From the NCBI GenBank assembly GCA_020721965.1, contig DYLS01000043.1:1-38170 (forward strand): 38,170 bases of DNA, read 5' to 3'. The DNA is from Blastopirellula marina. Its GTDB lineage: Bacteria; Planctomycetota; Planctomycetia; Pirellulales; Thermoguttaceae. Under the pieces are notes generated by a model. The model saw nothing but the letters and a program-made list of their open reading frames with translations, was not told the origin of the DNA and searched no databases. Each line of letters opens with the position of its first letter. Position 1 is the stretch's first letter. The position numbers were made by a program, and so were the translations under genes. Below, in pieces: positions 24,889 through 32,471 of the stretch.

Positions 24889-25356
24889 ATGGAATGGCGG
24901 GAACGGGAAGCGGATGGTGGAGCGGGCAGCGCGAGTCAAGCCGGCTTTTGCGGGCCGCCATGCGGTACCAGAACGGCCTTCGCGGAGCCTGGGCTGACCA
25001 TTGCGACGCCCATTGCAATGCCGCTTTCGGTGCCAGTTTCAATGCCGATTCTGATGTCAGTTTCGTTGCCGGTTTCGATACCGGTTGCGATGCCAGCTCC
25101 GATGCCGGTTTCGTTACCGGTTTCGTTGCCAGCTTTGATGCCGGTTGCGATGACAATTGCGATGCCAGATCCGACGCCCATCCCACTGCCTGACGCGCTA
25201 CCTATTGCAACACCAAACCCGACGCCCAATGCGCTGCCTAACTCGCTACGCATTGCAATCCCCATTGCAATACAAGACGCGATGCCCATTGTGCTGCCCA
25301 ACGCTGAACAGTCCGATCGGGATCGCCCACCTCGAATGGGAAGATGTGGGGCCTAG
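24889..25356 (+). CDS. Possible tetrapeptide-repeat protein
   Basis: A 155-residue frame with low certainty as a gene. After a polar 37-residue start it consists mainly of 25 tetrapeptides with consensus (V/I)(S/A)MP, Pro being kept at the fourth place in 21 of 25. The Pro codons use all four wobble bases (CCG, CCA, CCC, CCT), so the DNA has drifted while the residue stayed. That argues for selection on this reading frame. It stops three bases before the next gene, consistent with an operon. No signal peptide or known family is seen. ATG 24889 has GGGAACAACGGA before it; a TTG at 24784 overlapping tadC is also possible. The alternative view is non-coding satellite DNA. Confidence 0.4.
   Translation: MEWREREADGGAGSASQAGFCGPPCGTRTAFAEPGLTIATPIAMPLSVPVSMPILMSVSLPVSIPVAMPAPMPVSLPVSLPALMPVAMTIAMPDPTPIPLPDALPIATPNPTPNALPNSLRIAIPIAIQDAMPIVLPNAEQSDRDRPPRMGRCGA
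25000..25299 (+). repeat. 12-bp minisatellite, 25 units
   Basis: A continuous array with an exact 12-bp period and no indels, consensus GTTTCGATGCCG. Central units (25060-25150) are the most alike; outer units have diverged (for example ATTGCAATGCCG, AACCCGACGCCC). Because 12 is a multiple of three, several frames stay open through it. Confidence 0.9.
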
Positions 25357-25359
25357 TTT

Positions 25360-26487
25360 ATGCCCGTCAAGATTCAATGCCCTCTTTGTCGAACGGAGAT
25401 GACGGTCAGCACAGCGGCCCTGGGAGGGGTGGTGGGTTGCCCGTGGTGCCATCATCGCTTCCGGGCGGAATCCGCCGTGGCGGACAGCACAGGGGGTAGT
25501 GCCGGCCGGTCGGACCGCGTGCCGATCGCCGCCCCCCCGACCGCAGCCTCGTCCCGCGAAGGCGGGGATGAGCGGCGCGGTACTCCGGCAAACCAGCCGG
25601 ACCTCGCCTCCGGCCAGAGCCGGGCGGCCGAGATCGCCAACCGGTGGCGGCCCGTCGACGGCTCCCAGCCGGAGCGGGCTTTACCGCCACCTCCCGGAAT
25701 CCCCGCATCGCAGACAGTGGAGAAGAAGAAAAAGCAAAGCGAGGCGGGCATTCCGGGCGATCTGGGAAAGGGACGGCCGTTGCAACGTGCCGCTGAAGCC
25801 GAGAAGCCCCCGCAGGCCCATCGTGGCAAGGCCCAGGGTTCCAACTCCCCGCAGCCCCACCCGGCGTCGGCGCCATGCCCCGCTCCCCGGGAGGATTCAC
25901 GGCGGGAAACGGCGCATCCCCCAGCGACAGGCCTCATCCCTGCGGCGGCGCCGAGATCGGCGACCCCAGCGGCCGACTCGACGCCTCGCAAGAAAGCCAC
26001 CATGCGGATTCTCTCCGAGCCGGCGGAGCCAACGTGGACACTGTCGGCCGACGGCACGCTTCCCGCCCTGCATTTGGAGGAATCGGAGATGCAAAACCCG
26101 GCGGGGGGGCGGCGTTCCTTCAATTGGGTATTCCTTGTCGTCCTGCTATGTACCAGTATGACCGTGTCTCTCGCCCTGGTGCTCGTGGAGCCTCAATCGG
26201 GACAGCTCGGCGAAGTCCGGGTTCAAGATGCGGCCCGTCGCGTGTTGATGGATGAGTACATTCCCAGCCTGAATCCAGAATCGCCGCCGGCCGAGTACCA
26301 GGTGCTTCTGCGGGAGGCCATCCGTGCCCACAATACTGGTAACTTCGATCGCGAACGGGAACTTTACCGGCAATTGTTGCGTTTGTTGTATGCCTACAGC
26401 GACCGATCGCCGTATGAAGGCTTGACGGGCAGCGCCACACGCGATCGAAAATTGGAGGAGCAATTGCGTATCCTGCTGCGGGAATAA
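25360..26487 (+). CDS. Zinc-ribbon, proline-rich membrane protein
   Basis: 375 residues. The N-terminus is a CPxC...CPxC zinc ribbon (Cys7, Cys10, Cys27, Cys30; IQCPLCRTEM and GCPWCHHRF) of the kind often found in planctomycete proteins. Residues 35-250 are a low-complexity linker rich in Pro, Ala, Ser, Arg and Lys. A transmembrane helix follows at about 255-277 (WVFLVVLLCTSMTVSLALVL). The C-terminal 100 residues form a helical domain (EYQVLLREAIRAHNTGNFDR, ELYRQLLRLLYAYSDRSPYE) with TPR-like character. I assign no function. It lies between tadC and the kinase gene, so a role at the inner membrane in the Tad machine is likely but unproven. Its 3' end lies in a 26-bp tandem repeat. Confidence 0.75.
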   Translation: MPVKIQCPLCRTEMTVSTAALGGVVGCPWCHHRFRAESAVADSTGGSAGRSDRVPIAAPPTAASSREGGDERRGTPANQPDLASGQSRAAEIANRWRPVDGSQPERALPPPPGIPASQTVEKKKKQSEAGIPGDLGKGRPLQRAAEAEKPPQAHRGKAQGSNSPQPHPASAPCPAPREDSRRETAHPPATGLIPAAAPRSATPAADSTPRKKATMRILSEPAEPTWTLSADGTLPALHLEESEMQNPAGGRRSFNWVFLVVLLCTSMTVSLALVLVEPQSGQLGEVRVQDAARRVLMDEYIPSLNPESPPAEYQVLLREAIRAHNTGNFDRERELYRQLLRLLYAYSDRSPYEGLTGSATRDRKLEEQLRILLRE

Positions 26488-26541
26488 GATTGCGTATTGT
26501 GCTACGGGAATGAGGTTGCGTATCCTGCTGCGGGGATGAGG
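26464..26541 (+). repeat. 26-bp tandem repeat crossing a stop codon
   Basis: Three units starting TTGCGTATCCTGCTGCGGGA at 26464, 26490 and 26516, with a partial fourth. The first unit contains the last seven codons and the TAA stop of the zinc-ribbon gene; the others lie downstream, out of frame because 26 is not a multiple of three. Confidence 0.85.
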
Positions 26542-26699
26542 CTGCGGACGAACGGGGTCCGGCCGATCGCCCCGCCGCGGCAATCGCACCAGTAGTGATT
26601 GCCCAAGCCCGATGGTGAGGCATCGAAAAAGTCGCGTTGTGGTTGGGCGTTGCTGAGAATCGAATCGCCACGATCCAGAGCGGCAGCGAGAGGGAAAGC

Positions 26700-29600
26700 A
26701 TGTCTTCGGAGTCGCGATATCAAATCGTCGAGCGAATTGGCAGCGGCGACTTCGCGCAAGTATTCCGCGCCCGGGACCAAGAGCTGGGGCGTGACGTGGC
26801 CATCAAGGAAATCCACGCCCAATTCCTTCAGGCTCCCAAGCAATTGGAGCGATACTGGCGCGAATCGCAATTACTGGCTTTGCTTCAGCATCCGCACATC
26901 ATCACGATTTACGACGTGGTCCGCACGCGGGGTTGGCTGGTCCTGGAACTGATGCGCGGCAATCTTCAGCAAAGCGCGGAGACCGGCCCCATCGACGTGG
27001 ACTTCTTGCGGGAAATCCTGCTCGGCGGCCTCCAGGCACTCGATTTCTTGCACGGCAACGGGATCATTCATGGGGACATCAAGCCCAGCAATCTGCTGCT
27101 CGACGGCCAGGGACGGGTCAAACTGGGAGATTTCGGACTGGCCCGCCGCGCCACCGATGAAGGCGGCAGTTTGCTCAAGGGCACGACCAAGTACATGGCT
27201 CCCGAGCTGATCAGCGCCCAATTCGGCCAGGTCGGCCCGGCAGCCGATTTGTACTCGCTGGGCTTTACCGCGTACGAACTGTTGTGCGGTCCGGACTTCG
27301 CGCTCCTGTTTCCGGGCTTGAGCGCGTTCGGGCGGGATCGGCAGATTGCCTGGATGATGTGGCACAGCTCGCCGGACCAGCGTTTGCCACCCATTCGCCG
27401 CGTGCTGGAGGGCGTGCCCGAGGATCTGGCCGAGACCGTGGATCGGCTCATCGTGAAGGAGCAGGGGCAACGCTTGGGTTCCGCACGCGAAGCCCTGCAA
27501 ATGCTCACCGCGTCATCCCCAGGCACCTCGTACCTGCCGGCGGCGGAAGAAGAAGGCCCGTCTCCTGAGGAAATACGCAAGGCTAAGAACAAGCGGTACC
27601 TTCGCATCGCCGCGGTTGGGGCCATCGTCTGCTCGCTCCTGCTGACCGTCCTCCAATTCTTACCGGAGAAACCCAAACCTGGCCCGAACCCATCCGGCGC
27701 CGAGCCAGTCCGCGGGTTGGTACGCAGCGTGTTCCTGAATGAACGGTTGATCGTGGTGGAGACCCCGGACGGCACTCCCAAGGAGGTTTCCATCAAGCCC
27801 ATCGACGAGGTCTTCATCAATGACGCCAAGGCATTGCTGAGGGACATGCAGCCGGGCGACGAGATCACGATCAATCGCACGCAAACGGATGGGCGCACGG
27901 TGCAACGACTGCAGATCGTGCGTCCCCAAAAGGTGGCGGGAGAGTTGTCGGCTGTCTCCCTGGCCGATGCGACGATCATGCTGACCGTGGATGCGGATCA
28001 GCCGCCCCTCCGCATTCGGGTGGGGCAAGGTACGCCGATCGAGTTCAACGGCAAAGCAGAATTGGACGGCCGAAGCGTCATGCTGAGCGATCTCAAGCCG
28101 GGGGATCGGGCGGAAGTGGAATACCGCGGCGCCGAAGATGACCGATCGGCCGTGCGACTGGCGATCCGCCGTACCGTCACCACAGAGGGCGTCTTGTCCG
28201 AGGTCGACCCCAAGACCGGCCGCATCACTTTTCGCGCTGGCGACGCCAGTCCCGTGACGCTCCCCTATGCGGCCAACTGTGTGGTCACGCTGAACGGAAG
28301 GTCCGAGCTACAAAGCCGCATCTTGAAGCCAGCAGATTTGCAACCGGGAGATCGGGTGACCGTTGCGCACGATATCGAAATATCTCGAATCGATGCCTAT
28401 CGCACGCTGGGGCTGGCTGGTTCGATCCGTGAAATTCATGAGGCGGCCGGCAGTCTCGATATCGTCCGTGACGATGATCATCAACCCGTGCAAGTCGTGG
28501 TCGGCGCCGATTGCCAGATCACCTTGTTCGGCGAAACTGTGCCGCTGAACGACTTGCGGGACGGTGACCGCGTGGACATCACCCATGACACGCCGGACGG
28601 ATCGTCAGCGATCAAGGCCCTGAAGATCGAGGCTGTCCGGCCGGAAGATGCGACGCGTTGGGCCGTGGTCGCCTGCGTGGGAGACTATGACGATGACCGC
28701 CTCCGCGACGCCCCGGCAGTTTCGGCAACCGCCGAAGACCTGGCCACGACATTGCGGACGCGCTACGCCGTTCCCAGAGGTCAGCTTCTGGTGCTCAACA
28801 ATCCGAGCCGTATCCGATTGGAACAAGCGGTGGAGGGGTTCCTGAAAAACGTGCGGCCCGACGGAGAGATTCTCGTTTATTACTCAGGAACGGCGGCACG
28901 CGATGCCCAGGGACAGGTCTTTCTGGTGGCCAAGAATACGGATTTAGGCAATCTTCCGGCGACCGGACTGAGCGTGCAATGGCTTGCGGATACGTTGGAG
29001 GCTTGCCCCGCCGCCCGCAAACTGCTGGTATTGGAGGCCTCTCCCGCCGCGCCGCAAGGCAATGCGCCGCTCGTTTCCGCCGCCGAGGCGCTGGAGTCCG
29101 TGAAGGGACCGCCTGGAATGGCAGCCTTCCGCACAGTGACCGCGCTAGCGGGAGCTTCGCGCGGCGAAGCAGCGTCGATAGAGGGCGACGGGACCATGAC
29201 GGCCTTTGGTCGGGCGCTCGTCTTGGCCTACCGAGGCGACGGCGATGAGAATCGCGATGGCAAGCTCGATCCGACCGAATTGCTCGGTTTTGCGAACCGC
29301 GTCTTACCGCAACTCCTCCCCGCTGGGGTGAAGCAGACGGTCCAGCCATTTCTCCCCGATAATCGCCCCCCCCGCTTGAGCGAGGAGTCGAAGCTCGCCA
29401 TTCGATCGCTGGCCGCTCTCATCTCGATGCAATCTGTGAACCCCCAGATCGCCGACGAGGCCTTTCGCAGAGCCTCTCAGGGAATTGAATCGCAACCCGA
29501 GCCTTACCTTCTTTATGGGCTGCTGCTTGTGAACAATCGGCAGATGCCCGACGCAAGCCGGTATCTGGAACCCCTGAAGGTCAGCCATCCGGCCGAGCCT

Positions 29601-30056
29601 TTGCCATACCTGTTGCTAGCCTGGATCAAGGTAATGCGGCGCGACTATCGAGGGGCATTGAGAGAGCTGCGCGGTTTCACGGAGAACTGGCCCAAGCGAG
29701 ATGAGGCGGCTTATCCCACAACCGAACTCGATCTACCGCGGACCGCGTTCTGGATTGGCCAAATGCGCGAGTTTCTGGAGGGAGCGGCAGAGGAAGCTGA
29801 ACGCCCCCTGCCAATCGATCTGAAAGCCCTGGACAGCGACATCCAGGCCATGGGAAGCGAGGCCGCCCAAGCGTATGATCAAGGCCGCAAGCAGACGCGG
29901 GCCGTGCTTCAGGAGTTCGATCAACAGTTGGCGGCGGCGCAAGGCAATCGTGAAGCGGAAGTCCGTGTCCGCTTCGAACGCCGCCAGCCCACACGCTACC
30001 TTTCGCCCCTGATCGATGATTGGGCACGGGGCGTACTGGCCAACTTGGATCGTTAA
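26700..30056 (+). CDS. Ser/Thr kinase fused to a pseudo-caspase domain
   Basis: 1118 residues from ATG 26700 (GAGAGGG upstream). Residues 7-270 are a Hanks-type kinase: Gly loop GSGDFAQV (14-21), Lys36 in VAIK, HGDIKPSN (124-131) with catalytic Asp126, DFG 144-146 and APE 167-169, with activation-loop threonines TT 162-163. All key residues are present, although HRD is HGD. A membrane helix lies at 301-320. Four repeats of about 75 residues follow (starting near 336, 412, 495 and 572), each ending in a D(L)xPGDR-type motif. Residues 653-870 match a caspase-like fold, but the catalytic His place reads YYSGTAA (Thr731) and the Cys place reads LEASP (Ser781), so it is probably inactive. An EF-hand-like loop DENRDGKLDPTE is at 849-860. 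The C-terminus is helical, TPR-like. It is the last gene of the Tad run. Confidence 0.93.
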   Translation: MSSESRYQIVERIGSGDFAQVFRARDQELGRDVAIKEIHAQFLQAPKQLERYWRESQLLALLQHPHIITIYDVVRTRGWLVLELMRGNLQQSAETGPIDVDFLREILLGGLQALDFLHGNGIIHGDIKPSNLLLDGQGRVKLGDFGLARRATDEGGSLLKGTTKYMAPELISAQFGQVGPAADLYSLGFTAYELLCGPDFALLFPGLSAFGRDRQIAWMMWHSSPDQRLPPIRRVLEGVPEDLAETVDRLIVKEQGQRLGSAREALQMLTASSPGTSYLPAAEEEGPSPEEIRKAKNKRYLRIAAVGAIVCSLLLTVLQFLPEKPKPGPNPSGAEPVRGLVRSVFLNERLIVVETPDGTPKEVSIKPIDEVFINDAKALLRDMQPGDEITINRTQTDGRTVQRLQIVRPQKVAGELSAVSLADATIMLTVDADQPPLRIRVGQGTPIEFNGKAELDGRSVMLSDLKPGDRAEVEYRGAEDDRSAVRLAIRRTVTTEGVLSEVDPKTGRITFRAGDASPVTLPYAANCVVTLNGRSELQSRILKPADLQPGDRVTVAHDIEISRIDAYRTLGLAGSIREIHEAAGSLDIVRDDDHQPVQVVVGADCQITLFGETVPLNDLRDGDRVDITHDTPDGSSAIKALKIEAVRPEDATRWAVVACVGDYDDDRLRDAPAVSATAEDLATTLRTRYAVPRGQLLVLNNPSRIRLEQAVEGFLKNVRPDGEILVYYSGTAARDAQGQVFLVAKNTDLGNLPATGLSVQWLADTLEACPAARKLLVLEASPAAPQGNAPLVSAAEALESVKGPPGMAAFRTVTALAGASRGEAASIEGDGTMTAFGRALVLAYRGDGDENRDGKLDPTELLGFANRVLPQLLPAGVKQTVQPFLPDNRPPRLSEESKLAIRSLAALISMQSVNPQIADEAFRRASQGIESQPEPYLLYGLLLVNNRQMPDASRYLEPLKVSHPAEPLPYLLLAWIKVMRRDYRGALRELRGFTENWPKRDEAAYPTTELDLPRTAFWIGQMREFLEGAAEEAERPLPIDLKALDSDIQAMGSEAAQAYDQGRKQTRAVLQEFDQQLAAAQGNREAEVRVRFERRQPTRYLSPLIDDWARGVLANLDR

Positions 30057-30057
30057 T

Positions 30058-30166
30058 ATCACAGGGCAAGATTGTTTGCTTGGGTCAACATCTTGTGGTG
30101 AGGGGACATACTGCCTCGCAGGATATGCTGGGCAGATCAGGCAATCAGGCGGACTTTGCGCTGTAG
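30058..30166 (+). repeat. Dispersed inverted-repeat element, copy D
   Basis: It begins with a degenerate left end TCACAGGGCAAGATTGTTTG, then CTTGGGTCAACATCTTGTGG as in copies A and B, and ends CAATCAGGCGGACTTTGCGC followed by TGTAG, nearly identical to copy A's right end. It starts within two bases of the kinase gene's TAA, just as copy C follows the cpaB stop. Confidence 0.75.
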
Positions 30167-30225
30167 GGTTCGTTTTTGCCGCATCGAAGAACAGAGCTTG
30201 CTCGTCTCGCAACTCCAGCAGGGGG

Positions 30226-30325
30226 ATGGCCGCTACGTCGGAATAATGGCGGCTGCGTCGTAATTATGGCGGCCACGTCGGACCAACGACGGCTACATTG
30301 GGAGAATGGCGGCCACGTCGGGGAT
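30226..30325 (+). repeat. 20-bp tandem array, five units
   Basis: Five units of exactly 20 bp begin at 30226, 30246, 30266, 30286 and 30306, with consensus ATGGCGGCCACGTCGGANNA. Units 3 and 5 share the first 16 bases; unit 4 is the most divergent. The array ends 188 bases before the surE start. Twenty base pairs is close to two helical turns, so all units would face the same side of the DNA. Confidence 0.85.
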
Positions 30326-30513
30326 GGTGTGGTCTTAGTCCGAGTCTTTGACCCTACGAGACACGACGGGCATGTAACGCCGCAAGGCTGAAACCCCTCA
30401 TGCGGGGCCGCGGGAATTGCCCCAAGCTGTCAGCCCCAGTACAGTGAGGAAAGGAGAGGCGGATCGAAAACCATCATGCGAACCCCGTGCCGAATCACAG
30501 AGGGAAACGATTC

Positions 30514-31389
30514 GTGTTGATCTTGCTGACGAATGACGACGGCATTTATGCCCCCGGTTTAGCGGCGATGAAGGACGCGCTCGACGGCTTGGGCGAAGTT
30601 TGCGTCGTCGCTCCAGCCACAGAGCAGAGCGGCGTCGGCCATGCCATCACCTATTTGCGTCCGTTGATTGTGAAGGAGGTTTATCAGGGAGATCGCCCCT
30701 TTGGTTACGCGGTGGAAGGCAGTCCCGCCGATTGCGTCAAATTAGGCGTAAATGAGCTGTGCCCGCAGCCCCCCGACATGGTAGTAAGTGGTATCAATGG
30801 GGGCTTGAACGCGGGGATCAATGTGCTCTACTCCGGCACGGTGGCAGCGGCCGTGGAAGGGGCCTTTTTCGGAATCCTGAGCGTGGCCGTGTCGCTGGAG
30901 TTTGACGAAAACCCACCGTTTCATCGAGCGGCGTCGCACGCGGTCCAGGTCATTCGGCAAATCTTGGCGAACTGGCGAAAGGTGGGAGCCCGACTCTTCA
31001 ATGTGAATATCCCTCTAGAAGCCGCACAGCATGATTCACCCGAGGTTTGTCCCGTCGCCATGGACGTTGGCCGTTACGGCGGTGACTACGAAAAACGGAC
31101 CGACCCGTGGGGTCGAACGTACTATTGGGCTACAGGTGAGCCGCCGCCGCGGCGTGACGCCCCCGGTACCGACTTGCTGGCCCTGGCTCAAGGAAAAATT
31201 GCCGTCACCCCGCTACACTACGATTTGACGGCTAGAGATGCCTTGGAGCGGATGGGACAGGGTACCATCGCGCTGGAGTCCAACCCGCAGCCGTTCGAGC
31301 CGTCGGCGTCGAGCGGTCACCAGGCATTGATCCTCCGCTCGGCGCGGCGGAAGCCGCGGGCTGCCTCCGCAAAACGCGACGGCGTTTGA
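30514..31389 (+). CDS. surE: 5'-nucleotidase SurE
   Basis: A 291-residue metal-dependent survival-protein phosphatase acting on nucleoside 5'- and 3'-monophosphates in the cytosol. The N-terminus LILLTNDDGIYAPGL carries the paired Asp metal ligands (Asp8, Asp9). VVAPATEQSGVGHAIT carries the conserved Ser39, and VVSGINGGLNAG with VLYSGTVAAAVEG are the other family motifs. GTG 30514 is chosen because it gives the standard SurE N-terminus and has AGAGGG nine bases upstream; GTG 30487 would add nine residues. The C-terminal 35 residues (SSGHQALILRSARRKPRAAS) are a basic extension beyond the usual length of about 250. It is followed by the lipoprotein gene 117 bases later. Confidence 0.95.
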   Translation: MLILLTNDDGIYAPGLAAMKDALDGLGEVCVVAPATEQSGVGHAITYLRPLIVKEVYQGDRPFGYAVEGSPADCVKLGVNELCPQPPDMVVSGINGGLNAGINVLYSGTVAAAVEGAFFGILSVAVSLEFDENPPFHRAASHAVQVIRQILANWRKVGARLFNVNIPLEAAQHDSPEVCPVAMDVGRYGGDYEKRTDPWGRTYYWATGEPPPRRDAPGTDLLALAQGKIAVTPLHYDLTARDALERMGQGTIALESNPQPFEPSASSGHQALILRSARRKPRAASAKRDGV

Positions 31390-31506
31390 GAAACTTCAAA
31401 TCGCGACGGGCCGGAATCACGAGATATGCCGGATTCCAACAAGCAGTGCCAATGGCAGGTCGAATGGCGTGCCGAACCAGAATCCTTTTCCGGAGGAGGC
31501 GGTATC

Positions 31507-32169
31507 ATGCGACGCATGAACGAATTGTGGTCCATTTGCTGGTTCCCGGTCCCAGTGATCGCCCTCGTCTTACGGATCGTCCCCGTCGTGCTGATCGTCC
31601 CCATCCTGCTGACCGGGTGCGGCACGAGCAGTGACGATGCGTTTTGGGTACAAAAGAGCGAACCAACGGGCACGGGAGCCAGCGCGGCTCAGCCCGCGCA
31701 ACCGGCCACGACAGCGACTCCCTCAGCCCCGGCCTCGCCTCCGTCGGAATCGCCGCGCCGCCCGGTTGCCATGCCGCCGGGAATCGCTTCCCCCGAGGAT
31801 GTCATGCAGGCACCGCCTTCGCCGCCTCCCGCCGTACCGCAAGCTGCCCCGGCGCAACCGGCCGTCGTGTCGGTACCCGCACAGGTCGGGGTCGGGCAAA
31901 AGGGAAGCACGCTGACCCAACCCGGCTTTCTCACCACGCCGGTATCCGTCTTTTTCCGTAGCCGAGAGATGGTGGCCTTTCGCATCCAAGTGCCCCATGC
32001 CATGCAGTTATTCAAGGCCACCAATGGCAGGGCGCCGCAGTCGCATGACGAATTTATGCGGGAAATCATCCAGGCCAATGGCATTCAGCTCCCTCAGCTC
32101 CCGCCTGGCCATCGCTACGTGTACGATCCGGCCCGCGAAGAATTGATGGTGGAGCAGCCCAACCCGTAA
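31507..32169 (+). CDS. Proline-rich lipoprotein, planctomycete type
   Basis: 220 residues from ATG 31507, which has a strong GGAGGAGG upstream; the frame extends to 31426 without an SD. Residues 14-38 are hydrophobic and end in a lipobox, LLTGC, with Cys38 as the lipidation site, so it is an envelope lipoprotein. Residues 50-135 are a Pro/Ala/Ser linker. The last 60 residues form a conserved-looking domain (MQLFKATNGRAPQSHDEFMR, PPGHRYVYDPAREELMVEQP) that I recall from planctomycete proteins of unknown function. No function is assigned. Confidence 0.8.
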   Translation: MRRMNELWSICWFPVPVIALVLRIVPVVLIVPILLTGCGTSSDDAFWVQKSEPTGTGASAAQPAQPATTATPSAPASPPSESPRRPVAMPPGIASPEDVMQAPPSPPPAVPQAAPAQPAVVSVPAQVGVGQKGSTLTQPGFLTTPVSVFFRSREMVAFRIQVPHAMQLFKATNGRAPQSHDEFMREIIQANGIQLPQLPPGHRYVYDPAREELMVEQPNP

Positions 32170-32471
32170 CCTCGATTTACGCTAGCCAGGACTCTCGTCA
32201 TTCCAAAATCTGGCTCCCGGCTCGCCTGCGATTCCCCCCGCCGCTCGGTCGGTTCGGCGTGTTTCGTTGAAAAAACGCGGTTTTGGATTGAAAAAAACCG
32301 CCTTCTAACTACTCTGGAAGAGTAGAGGGCAGACGTTGGGACTGCGACGTGCTGTTCCTTGGAACGGCGCGGGACGATCCTGGCTGCGGCCTTGTCAGCA
32401 CCGCGCGAGCCAGCCCGATCTGCAAACATCTGTCTTATCTTATCAGGCGTCTTCGCCGCGATCGGCTATTT
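32170..32471. other. Intergenic region with a short hairpin
   Basis: 302 bases between the lipoprotein and the next small gene. GCGGTTTT (32277-32284) and AAAACCGC (32294-32301) form an 8-bp stem with a 9-base loop. It is not followed by a T-tract, so it is only a weak terminator candidate for the surE-lipoprotein transcript. Nothing else is recognised. Confidence 0.45.

Larger units (their letters stand above)
30057..30513. other. Intergenic region between kinase gene and surE
   Basis: 457 bases with no supported gene. It contains element copy D (30058-30166) and the 20-bp tandem array (30226-30325). The surE SD is near its end. No clear promoter pair is seen. Confidence 0.5.

Noticed and set aside
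24936-25301. Minus-strand frame with Gly-Ile-Ala/Glu-Thr repeats resembling a collagen-like or surface repeat protein
   Set aside because: The repeat is a consequence of the 12-bp period read antisense; wobble drift supports the plus frame instead.
30226-30325. CRISPR array
   Set aside because: The 20-bp units are contiguous with no spacers, and no cas gene is present.
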